Shown here piece by piece: positions 57,915 to 64,000 of a stretch of 64,000 nt of DNA. The position numbers and the translations under genes were made by a program. Location: contig NZ_VOHB01000008.1 of the NCBI RefSeq assembly GCF_007859295.1, forward strand, positions 1 to 64,000, written 5' to 3'. Numbering within the stretch: position 1 is the first letter of the stretch; each line of letters starts with the position of its first letter. A model generated the notes under the pieces. The model was given only the letters and a program-made list of their open reading frames with translations. It did no database searches and was not told the DNA's origin. The DNA comes from Planococcus sp. CPCC 101016 (GTDB lineage Bacteria; Bacillota; Bacilli; Bacillales_A; Planococcaceae).

Positions 57915-57944
57915 ACGACAATATGAAAAGCTGAGTGTTATGAT
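57915..57944 (+). promoter_or_regulatory. possible promoter of the RNA upstream of ecfA1
   Basis: TATGAT (57939-57944) with a TGT extension (57936-57938); a weak -35 ACGACA at 57915-57920 with an 18-base spacer. Start near 57951. Confidence 0.5.
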
Positions 57945-58070
57945 GAGCGAGCCGAAAGGCGGCGTCTCGTCTAGCTCTACGCACCTCATTCAACCCTGGC
58001 TTAAGCAACCGGGGAAGCCATAGAGACAGAAAAGCGCATTTCTCTGAATGAGGTGCGCGCTTTTTTTATT
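57945..58070 (+). ncRNA. structured RNA / leader with terminator downstream of rplQ
   Basis: A GCC-GAAA-GGC tetraloop hairpin (57951-57960) opens the element. CGCACCTCATTCA (57980-57992) pairs perfectly over 13 bp with TGAATGAGGTGCG (58045-58057). Inside it TGGCTT (57997-58002) pairs with AAGCCA (58015-58020). CGC and T7 follow directly. An alternative pairing of AGCGC (58033-58037) with the GCGC before the T-run would break the long stem. The place matches the 'L17 downstream element' RNA family described in Firmicutes; it could also be a leader of ecfA1-ecfA2-ecfT-truA. Confidence 0.6.
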
Positions 58071-58149
58071 TATTTTCCGTTTTACAAAAGCCGTTGAAAA
58101 CCAGTAGAGTAGAGAAGAGCTAAGCAAGTGTAAGAGGAGGTCAGCTGAG

Positions 58150-58998
58150 ATGAATTCGATTATTATGTCATTCGAAAATGTGACATTTACATATACGCCA
58201 GAAGACGAGTCGGTAAAATCGGCCGTGCAGGATTTATCCTTTTCAATTCAAGACGGGGAATGGATTGCCTTAGTGGGCCATAACGGTTCAGGAAAGTCGA
58301 CCATTGCCAAATTGATGAATGGTTTGCTGTTTCCACAAACGGGCAAGGTAATAGCCATGAGCAAATTGATGGCTGAAGATAGCCTATGGGATATCCGGTC
58401 GCAAATGGGCATGGTCTTCCAAAATCCGGACAACCAGTTTGTGGGAGCGACGGTTCAGGACGATGTGGCCTTTGCGCTGGAAAACAATGGCGTGCCGCAT
58501 GAAGAAATGGTGCTGCGTGTCAAGGAATCACTGCATCAGGTCAAAATGGATGCTTATCTCGACCATGAACCTCACCATTTGTCTGGTGGTCAAAAACAGC
58601 GTGTGGCGATAGCGGGTGCTCTCGCATTGCGTCCGCGGCTGTTGATTTTGGATGAAGCAACATCTATGCTCGATCCGCAAGGCCGCATGGAAGTCATTGA
58701 AACCATTCGTGAACTCCGGGAAGCAACAGGCCTAACGGTGATCTCAATTACGCATGATTTGGAAGAAGCCGCGTTAGCTGATCGCATCCTTGTGATGAAT
58801 GCAGGCCAGAAGCAACTGGAAGGGACGCCGGAAGCTGTTTTTCTTTCCGGCAATGAACTGACGACTTTGGGCTTGGACTTGCCGTTTTCGATGCGCATGA
58901 CGCATTTGCTGCGGGAAGCTGGAATCAAGCTTCAAGGGGAACATATGACAGAAGATGAATTGGTGGATGAACTATGGACATTTTACTCCGGGAAGTAG
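58150..58998 (+). CDS. ecfA1: ECF transporter ATPase EcfA1
   Basis: One of two ATPases of the shared energy-coupling module for vitamin and metal importers. 282 residues: Walker A GHNGSGKST (43-51), Q-loop FQNPDNQ (90-96), signature LSGGQKQ (144-150), Walker B LLILDEA (164-170) and the switch histidine in ISITHDLEEA. ATG 58150 follows AAGAGGAGGTC; ATG 58165 is a possible shorter start. The last 25 bases overlap ecfA2. Confidence 0.95.
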   Translation: MNSIIMSFENVTFTYTPEDESVKSAVQDLSFSIQDGEWIALVGHNGSGKSTIAKLMNGLLFPQTGKVIAMSKLMAEDSLWDIRSQMGMVFQNPDNQFVGATVQDDVAFALENNGVPHEEMVLRVKESLHQVKMDAYLDHEPHHLSGGQKQRVAIAGALALRPRLLILDEATSMLDPQGRMEVIETIRELREATGLTVISITHDLEEAALADRILVMNAGQKQLEGTPEAVFLSGNELTTLGLDLPFSMRMTHLLREAGIKLQGEHMTEDELVDELWTFYSGK

Positions 58999-59846
58999 GA
59001 TACAGTTACGCAAAAGATACGCCATTTGAAAAACGGGCGTTGACCAATGTGTCACTGCACATCCCTTCCGGTTCCTATACGGCAATCATTGGCCATACGG
59101 GCTCCGGAAAATCAACGGTCCTTCAGCACCTGAATGCCCTGTTAAAGCCGACAGAAGGGTCTGTCACGATCGGTGATCGGAAAATTGAAGCAGGCGTGAA
59201 GGCCAAGAATTTGCGTGATGTCAGGCGCCAGGTCGGCATCGTTTTTCAATTTCCGGAACAGCAATTATTTGATGAGACAGTTTTAAAGGATATTATGTTC
59301 GGACCTATGAATTACGGGGTTTCTGAAGACGAAGCGAGCCGCCGTGCGCATGAACTGGTTGAGCAGCTCGGCTTGCCTTCAGAGGTATTGGCGAAGTCTC
59401 CTTTCGATCTGTCCGGCGGGCAGATGCGCCGTGTGGCAATCGCTGGTGTGCTGGCGATGGAACCGGATGTATTGGTGCTGGATGAACCGACGGCTGGGCT
59501 TGATCCGCGCGGCCGCCGCGAAATTATGGATTTGTTCCATCAGCTGCACATCCAGAAAGGGCTGACGACCGTGCTGGTGACTCACAGCATGGAAGACGCG
59601 GCGCGTTACGCGGACAATGTCGCCATTATGCATAATGGCCGTTGCGTGGTGACGGGCGAGCCTGCGGAGATTTTTTCAAATGAGGAACAGTTGAGAGACT
59701 ACCGCCTGGAGCCGCCGCGGACAATCCGCTTGCAGCAGAAGTTCGAGGATAAAACGGGCGTCAAGCTTGATGCCATTTCATTGACGGAAGAGGCATTGGC
59801 GAAAAACATTGCACTGGCTCTATCGGAAGGACGTGATTCCGAATGA
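58974..59846 (+). CDS. ecfA2: ECF transporter ATPase EcfA2
   Basis: Partner ATPase, 290 residues: Walker A GHTGSGKST (40-48), Q-loop FQFPEQQ (91-97), signature LSGGQMRR (146-153), Walker B VLVLDEP, then LVTHSMEDA. ATG 58974 is inside the end of ecfA1, indicating coupled translation. The C-terminal extension is typical for A2. Its stop overlaps ecfT. Confidence 0.95.
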   Translation: MDILLREVGYSYAKDTPFEKRALTNVSLHIPSGSYTAIIGHTGSGKSTVLQHLNALLKPTEGSVTIGDRKIEAGVKAKNLRDVRRQVGIVFQFPEQQLFDETVLKDIMFGPMNYGVSEDEASRRAHELVEQLGLPSEVLAKSPFDLSGGQMRRVAIAGVLAMEPDVLVLDEPTAGLDPRGRREIMDLFHQLHIQKGLTTVLVTHSMEDAARYADNVAIMHNGRCVVTGEPAEIFSNEEQLRDYRLEPPRTIRLQQKFEDKTGVKLDAISLTEEALAKNIALALSEGRDSE

Positions 59847-60640
59847 TGGAGAAAATGATTTTTGGCCGATTTATTCCTGGCAATTCCATCATCCACCGAA
59901 TGGATCCGCGAGCGAAGATTTTGTTTGTGTTCTTTTTTATTGCCATCGTTTTTATCGCCAATAGCGCAGTGACGTATGGTATTTTGCTGGGATTCACGTT
60001 ATTGGTGGTATTTCTTTCTAAAATCCGTTTGTATTTTTTGATAAATGGACTGAAACCGGTCTTTATCTTGTTGATATTTACCTTTTTACTGCATATTTTC
60101 TTTACGCGGGAAGGCGATTTATTAGTGAATTTTGGTTTCATTGAAATATATGAAGAAGGATTGCGGCAAGGGATATTCATCTCGATCCGTTTCCTGGTAT
60201 TGGTGTTTATCACCAGCATCCTGACATTGACGACTTCCCCAATTTCCATCACGGATGGCATAGAAGTGCTGCTTGGACCATTCAAGCGCGTCAAGCTGCC
60301 GGTTCATGAGCTTGCCCTGATGATGTCCATTTCTTTGCGATTTATTCCTACCTTAATGGATGAGACCGGAAAGATCCTCAAGGCGCAGATGGCCAGAGGC
60401 TCAGACATCGGCTCAGGACCTATGAAAGAGCGCATCAAGGCAGTTGTGCCCTTACTGATCCCGTTGTTCGTCAGTGCCTTTAAACGGGCGGAGGACTTGG
60501 CTACAGCAATGGAAGTCCGCGGTTACCGGGGAGGCGAAGGCAGAACACGATACCGTCAATTAGCTTGGCGTTTTGTGGACAGCCTGAGCATCCTGGTTCT
60601 TGCTGGGCTTGCGGGAATGCTTTGGTATTTCCGGATATAA
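59843..60640 (+). CDS. ecfT: ECF transporter transmembrane protein EcfT
   Basis: Membrane scaffold that joins the ATPases to exchangeable S components; 265 residues with about five membrane helices. The two coupling motifs AQMARGSDIGSG and AMEVRGYRGGEGRT (A-R-G type) that bind the ATPases are present. ATG 59843 or 59846 (ATGATG) overlaps the ecfA2 stop. No S component is in the window, so this is the group II shared module. Confidence 0.95.
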   Translation: MMEKMIFGRFIPGNSIIHRMDPRAKILFVFFFIAIVFIANSAVTYGILLGFTLLVVFLSKIRLYFLINGLKPVFILLIFTFLLHIFFTREGDLLVNFGFIEIYEEGLRQGIFISIRFLVLVFITSILTLTTSPISITDGIEVLLGPFKRVKLPVHELALMMSISLRFIPTLMDETGKILKAQMARGSDIGSGPMKERIKAVVPLLIPLFVSAFKRAEDLATAMEVRGYRGGEGRTRYRQLAWRFVDSLSILVLAGLAGMLWYFRI

Positions 60641-60651
60641 GGAGAGAAATT

Positions 60652-61395
60652 ATGAAACGACTAAAAGCAACAATCGCCTATGACGGTTCCGGTTTTGCAG
60701 GCTATCAAGTGCAGCCGGATTCCCGTACAGTTCAACTTGAGTTAATGAATGTCTTAAAAACCATCCACAAAGGCAAAGTCACCCAAGTGGTAGCGAGTGG
60801 ACGGACAGATGCTAAAGTCCATGCTACAGGGCAAGTCATACACTTTGATACGGAATTTTCCATCCCTATGGGCGGCTGGCTGAAGGCTCTGAACGTGCTG
60901 TTACCGGAAGACATCCGGGTCAACTCGATTGAAGAAGTGGATGCTTCATTTCATGCGCGCTACCATACGACAGGCAAGGCGTATCGCTACAAATGGGACC
61001 GCAGCCAGATCATCAGTCCGTTTACACGCAATTATATGGTCCATGTCAAGCAGCCACTTGATGTGGAAGCTATGAGAACGGCTGCGCAGGCTTTGGTCGG
61101 CACCCACGATTTCTCCAGCTTTTGTGCAGCGAATACAGCGGTGGTCGATAAAGTGCGGACGGTTTGGCGTGTGGACTTTGAAGAACACGGCAATGAATTG
61201 CATATGGTCATTGAAGGTTCCGGATTTTTATACAATATGGTCCGCATCATTGCGGGAACATTAACAGAAGTCGGCATCGGCAAACGAAAGGCCGAAGAGC
61301 TCGGCAGAATTGTGGCTGCAGCTGACCGGGATGCTGCAGGAAAAACAGCGGCGGCACACGGTCTTTACCTGGAAAACGTGATGTACAGGAGCTGA
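60652..61395 (+). CDS. truA: tRNA pseudouridine(38-40) synthase TruA
   Basis: Makes pseudouridine in the tRNA anticodon stem; 247 residues. Catalytic aspartate D53 lies in SGRTDAKVHATGQV. TKAYRYKW-like GKAYRYKWD, DFSSFCA and GSGFLYNMVRIIAGTL are conserved. ATG 60652 follows AAGGAGAGAAAT, 11 bases after ecfT. The arrangement ecfA1-ecfA2-ecfT-truA-rplM is as in Bacillus. Confidence 0.95.
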   Translation: MKRLKATIAYDGSGFAGYQVQPDSRTVQLELMNVLKTIHKGKVTQVVASGRTDAKVHATGQVIHFDTEFSIPMGGWLKALNVLLPEDIRVNSIEEVDASFHARYHTTGKAYRYKWDRSQIISPFTRNYMVHVKQPLDVEAMRTAAQALVGTHDFSSFCAANTAVVDKVRTVWRVDFEEHGNELHMVIEGSGFLYNMVRIIAGTLTEVGIGKRKAEELGRIVAAADRDAAGKTAAAHGLYLENVMYRS

Positions 61396-61427
61396 AGCAA
61401 CTTTTCCTGGTGTTTTTAGAAAAACGC

Positions 61428-61456
61428 TTGACTTTTCAGCGCTGGCGTTATAACAT
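61428..61456 (+). promoter_or_regulatory. probable promoter of rplM-rpsI
   Basis: TTGACT (61428-61433) with TAACAT at a 17-base spacing (61451-61456), or TATAAC at 15 (61449-61454). Which -10 is used cannot be settled by eye. Confidence 0.5.
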
Positions 61457-61464
61457 GATGTATG

Positions 61465-61570
61465 GTATTTTCATTACCCCCACGATATGCCCCGGAAGGT
61501 TATTTGTGTTTAGGGATAACGAAAAAACGGAACAGCGGAACACTGTAAAAGAATTCAAAACAGACGATTT
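61465..61570 (+). promoter_or_regulatory. untranslated leader of rplM, possible L13 leader
   Basis: About 120 bases of leader with a GTTAT/ATAAC hairpin (61499-61503 with 61516-61520) around TTGTGTTTAGGG. L13 leaders that autoregulate rplM-rpsI are known in Firmicutes; this region may be one, but I cannot confirm the consensus. Confidence 0.4.
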
Positions 61571-61588
61571 ATTAGGAGGACAATATAC

Positions 61589-62026
61589 ATGCGTACAACA
61601 TTCATGGCTAAAGGTCACGAAGTAGAGCGTAAATGGTTGGTTGTCGATGCAGAAGGGCAAACTCTTGGACGTTTAGCTTCTGAAGTCGCTTCAATCCTAC
61701 GCGGGAAATATAAACCAACATTCACACCAAACGTTGACACTGGTGATCACGTAATCATCATCAACGCTGAAAAGATTCACCTTACAGGCAAAAAGCTTAC
61801 GGACAAAATCTACTACCGCCACACACAATACAGCGGTGGATTGAAACAGCGTACTGCACTTGAAATGCGTACAAAATACCCAACTAAAATGCTTGAATTG
61901 GCTATTAAAGGGATGCTTCCAAAGAACTCTCTAGGACGTCAAATGTTCAGAAAGCTGCATGTTTATGCTGGCCCAGAACATAACCACCAAGCACAAACAC
62001 CAGAAAACTACCAACTTCGCGGATAA
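61589..62026 (+). CDS. rplM: 50S ribosomal protein L13
   Basis: 145 residues. Begins [39 protein letters not shown] and [13 protein letters not shown] are typical. ATG 61589 follows TTAGGAGGACAATATAC. Paired with rpsI 30 bases later, the usual L13-S9 operon. Confidence 0.97.
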   Translation: MRTTFMAKGHEVERKWLVVDAEGQTLGRLASEVASILRGKYKPTFTPNVDTGDHVIIINAEKIHLTGKKLTDKIYYRHTQYSGGLKQRTALEMRTKYPTKMLELAIKGMLPKNSLGRQMFRKLHVYAGPEHNHQAQTPENYQLRG

Positions 62027-62056
62027 TACATTAGTAAATTAGAGGAGGATACACCT

Positions 62057-62449
62057 TTGGCACAAGTTCAATATATTGGGACAGGTCGTCGTAAAAACTC
62101 AACAGCTCGCGTACGGTTAGTACCGGGTGACGGCACAATTACAATCAACAAACGTGACGTAGCGGACTACGTTCCTTACGAAACATTACAACAAATCATC
62201 AAACAGCCACTAGTTGCTACGGATACTCTAGGAAGCTACGACATCCTTGTAAACGTAAACGGCGGTGGATTCACAGGCCAGGCCGGAGCAATCCGTCACG
62301 GTATTGCACGCGCTCTACTTACTGTAGACCCTGCATTCCGTCCTGCGTTGAAATCTGCTGGGTTGTTAACACGTGACCCACGTATGAAAGAGCGTAAGAA
62401 ACCAGGTCTTAAATCAGCACGTCGTGCACCTCAGTTCTCAAAACGTTAA
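62057..62449 (+). CDS. rpsI: 30S ribosomal protein S9
   Basis: 130 residues. [21 protein letters not shown] at the start and [14 protein letters not shown] at the end; the C-terminal arginine touches P-site tRNA. TTG 62057 follows AGAGGAGGATACACC and gives the exact family N-terminus. Confidence 0.97.
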   Translation: MAQVQYIGTGRRKNSTARVRLVPGDGTITINKRDVADYVPYETLQQIIKQPLVATDTLGSYDILVNVNGGGFTGQAGAIRHGIARALLTVDPAFRPALKSAGLLTRDPRMKERKKPGLKSARRAPQFSKR

Positions 62450-62466
62450 TTTCGATTTGCGTTTAC

Positions 62467-62504
62467 AAAGCACTTTCCGAAGAAATTCGGAGAGTGCTTT
62501 TTTG
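62467..62504 (+). terminator. rplM-rpsI terminator
   Basis: AAAGCACTTTCCGAA (62467-62481) pairs with TTCGGAGAGTGCTTT (62486-62500), one G-T pair, a 4-base loop, then TTT. Confidence 0.92.
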
Positions 62505-62562
62505 TGTTCATTTAGAAACTTGAACAAGTAAAATAGAAGAAACTAGAGGAGGTGAGATAGAG

Positions 62563-62997
62563 ATGAACCGGATTAATTTAATTTGCCTGGGTGTGAAAAA
62601 CATGAAGACATCTATACAGTTTTACAGAGATGGACTCGGCTTTCAAACAGCGGAAAAAGGGGACAATCCTGAAATTGTGTTTTTTAATTCCTCGGGTACG
62701 AAACTGGAACTGTATCCATTGGAAAAATTGGCGGAAGATATCGATGAGGCAAACCCGCCGAGCGGCAGCGGATTCTCAGGCATCACTTTGGCATATAATG
62801 CGAAGTCCAAGGGAGAGGTAGACGAAGTAATAGGCCTTGCGATAGCAGCTGGAGGGAAAATCGTCAAAGAACCTCAAGATGTTTTCTGGGGAGGCTATTC
62901 GGGGTACTTCACAGATCCTGACGGCTACTACTGGGAAGTGGCATGGGGGCCAGACTTTACGTTCGATGAAAACGATATGCTGAAACTGGATTCCTAA
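62563..62997 (+). CDS. VOC (glyoxalase/bleomycin-resistance fold) family protein
   Basis: 144 residues. The vicinal-oxygen-chelate fold shows as two beta-alpha-beta-beta modules: MNRINLICLGVKNMKTSIQFYRDGLG split over residues about 1-26, and a second module ending GYFTDPDGYYWEVAWGPDF. A metal-ligand glutamate is plausible at Y-Y-W-E. The substrate cannot be predicted from sequence alone. ATG 62563 follows GAGGAGGTGAG. It lies alone between two terminators, where Bacillus has ybaJ-ybaK-cwlD. Confidence 0.85.
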   Translation: MNRINLICLGVKNMKTSIQFYRDGLGFQTAEKGDNPEIVFFNSSGTKLELYPLEKLAEDIDEANPPSGSGFSGITLAYNAKSKGEVDEVIGLAIAAGGKIVKEPQDVFWGGYSGYFTDPDGYYWEVAWGPDFTFDENDMLKLDS

Positions 62998-63033
62998 ATT
63001 AGGTTCTGTGTCACTCCGACTATTCTATTGAAG

Positions 63034-63086
63034 AAAAGCCACTTCGCCGGTTCGCTTATTCTTGCTAGAGGTAAGTGGCTTTTTTC
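63034..63086 (+). terminator. terminator after the VOC gene
   Basis: AAAAGCCACTT (63034-63044) pairs with AAGTGGCTTTT (63073-63083) over 11 bp around a 28-base loop, with further T's. The large loop makes it less certain. Confidence 0.7.
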
Positions 63087-63132
63087 ATTTTTCTTATAAG
63101 ACCGAATTGATTAAAAATAAGATTTGCTGTGC

Positions 63133-63138
63133 TATACT
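63133..63138 (+). promoter_or_regulatory. extended -10 of the salA promoter
   Basis: TATACT with a TGC extension (63130-63132). The best -35, TTGATT at 63107-63112, is 20 bases away, so this would be an extended -10 type promoter. Confidence 0.5.
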
Positions 63139-63173
63139 TTATGGTGAGCAAAACTGATGGGGAGTGTATCGAT

Positions 63174-64000
63174 ATGTTAACTGAAGTGCAAGTGCGCGAA
63201 TTACTCGGAACATTAGAAGATCCGTTTTTACATAGATCGTTGACTGAAACAAACGGCATCACGTCCGTGACGATCAAAGAAGAGAAAAATCACGTTAGTG
63301 TGAAATTGGCGATTGCCAAAACCAATACACCTGAACAAATGCAGCTTCAGATGAAAGTCGTTGATGTATTAAAAGGAGCGGGAGCGGGTTCTGTCGGCAT
63401 CCGTTTTGAAGAACTTCCTCCTGAAGCGTTGGCACAGTTCCGTGGAACAGCAAACGAATCAGAAGCACAGGATTTATTGTCTCCACTCAACAAAGTCGAA
63501 TTTATTTCCATTGCCAGTGGTAAAGGCGGCGTCGGTAAATCAACAGTGTCGGTTAACCTGGCAATTGCATTAGCACGCCTCGGCAAAAAAGTAGGATTAA
63601 TTGATGCAGATATCTACGGATTCAGCGTGCCGGATATGATGGGTATCGACAAATCGCCGGTAGTCCGCGGTGAAACGATCATTCCGGTTGAGCGGTTTGG
63701 CGTGAAAGTCATCTCGATGGGCTTTTTCGTAGAGGACAATATGCCGGTCGTTTGGCGTGGTCCGATGCTCGGCAAAGTGCTTGACCAGTTCTTCCGCGAT
63801 GTAGAGTGGGGAGATTTGGATTACCTTCTATTGGATCTGCCGCCTGGCACAGGGGACGTTGCACTCGACATCCACCAAATGCTTCCGGCTTCCAAAGAAA
63901 TCGTCATCACGACGCCTCACCCGACGGCAGCATTCGTCGCGGCGCGTGCCGGAGCGATGGCACTTCAAACTGACCACGAAGTCTTAGGAGTTATCGAAAA
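63174..64000 (+). CDS. salA: Mrp/NBP35 family P-loop ATPase SalA (partial, cut by window end)
   Basis: First 275 codons are visible. Residues 1-80 form a MIP18/FeS-assembly-like domain. The deviant P-loop SGKGGVGKST (115-124) is followed by LIDADIYGFSVPDMMG and LLDLPPGTGDVAL, all Mrp features. Members carry Fe-S clusters or act as ATPases; B. subtilis SalA indirectly controls exoprotease expression. ATG 63174 follows GGGGAG. In Bacillus cwlD precedes this gene; it is absent here. No frameshift in the visible part. Confidence 0.92.
   Translation, partial: MLTEVQVRELLGTLEDPFLHRSLTETNGITSVTIKEEKNHVSVKLAIAKTNTPEQMQLQMKVVDVLKGAGAGSVGIRFEELPPEALAQFRGTANESEAQDLLSPLNKVEFISIASGKGGVGKSTVSVNLAIALARLGKKVGLIDADIYGFSVPDMMGIDKSPVVRGETIIPVERFGVKVISMGFFVEDNMPVVWRGPMLGKVLDQFFRDVEWGDLDYLLLDLPPGTGDVALDIHQMLPASKEIVITTPHPTAAFVAARAGAMALQTDHEVLGVIE

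Overview
This 64 kb window is a core chromosomal segment of a low-GC Gram-positive bacterium (Bacillales). Protein sequences and gene order follow the Bacillus subtilis 'rrn - ctsR/clpC - rpoBC - S10/spc/alpha' region closely. The pattern of losses (no disA after radA, no map after adk, no cwlD before salA) and the inserted ilv-leu operon suggest a Planococcaceae-type organism (Planococcus, Planomicrobium or relatives). That family assignment is inference. No prophage, transposase, CRISPR array, defence island or tRNA gene was seen, and every gene is on the + strand.

Layout. (1) 1-310: the 3' end of a 23S rRNA and a complete 5S rRNA, then a terminator and a small DUF3006-like gene. (2) 766-5453: the CtsR-controlled stress operon ctsR-mcsA-mcsB-clpC, then radA and the PIN/TRAM gene yacL. 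(3) 8053-14814: ispD, ispF, gltX, then a Cys T-box controlling cysE-cysS-mrnC-rlmB-rae1. (4) 14819-19168: sigH, rpmG, secE, nusG, rplK-rplA and rplJ-rplL with their leaders. (5) 19294-32229: a small methyltransferase, rpoB, rpoC, the L7Ae-like rplGB, and the str operon rpsL-rpsG-fusA-tuf. (6) 32451-41905: a branched-chain amino-acid block, ilvE, then an Ile-type T-box, then ilvB-ilvH-ilvC-leuA-leuB-leuC-leuD. (7) 41941-43338: a YuiF-type Na+/H+ antiporter-family membrane protein. (8) 43434-57905: the S10-spc-alpha ribosomal supercluster from rpsJ to rplQ, with secY, adk, infA and rpoA. (9) 57915-60640: a structured RNA region with a terminator, then the energy-coupling module ecfA1-ecfA2-ecfT. 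(10) 60652-64000: truA, rplM, rpsI, a VOC-fold protein and the start of salA, cut by the window end.

The genes mostly serve transcription, translation, protein quality control and amino-acid supply. The less ordinary signals are in the non-coding DNA: two T-boxes whose specifiers (TGC and ATC) align base for base; two matching hairpins before rplK and rplA that look like L1 operators; a hairpin that brings the nusG Shine-Dalgarno close to its start codon; a 24-bp perfect palindrome in the tuf 5' UTR; a 399-bp structured gap between adk and infA where map lies in Bacillus; and a promoter-hairpin-terminator unit downstream of rplQ. No wholly new multi-gene system was found.
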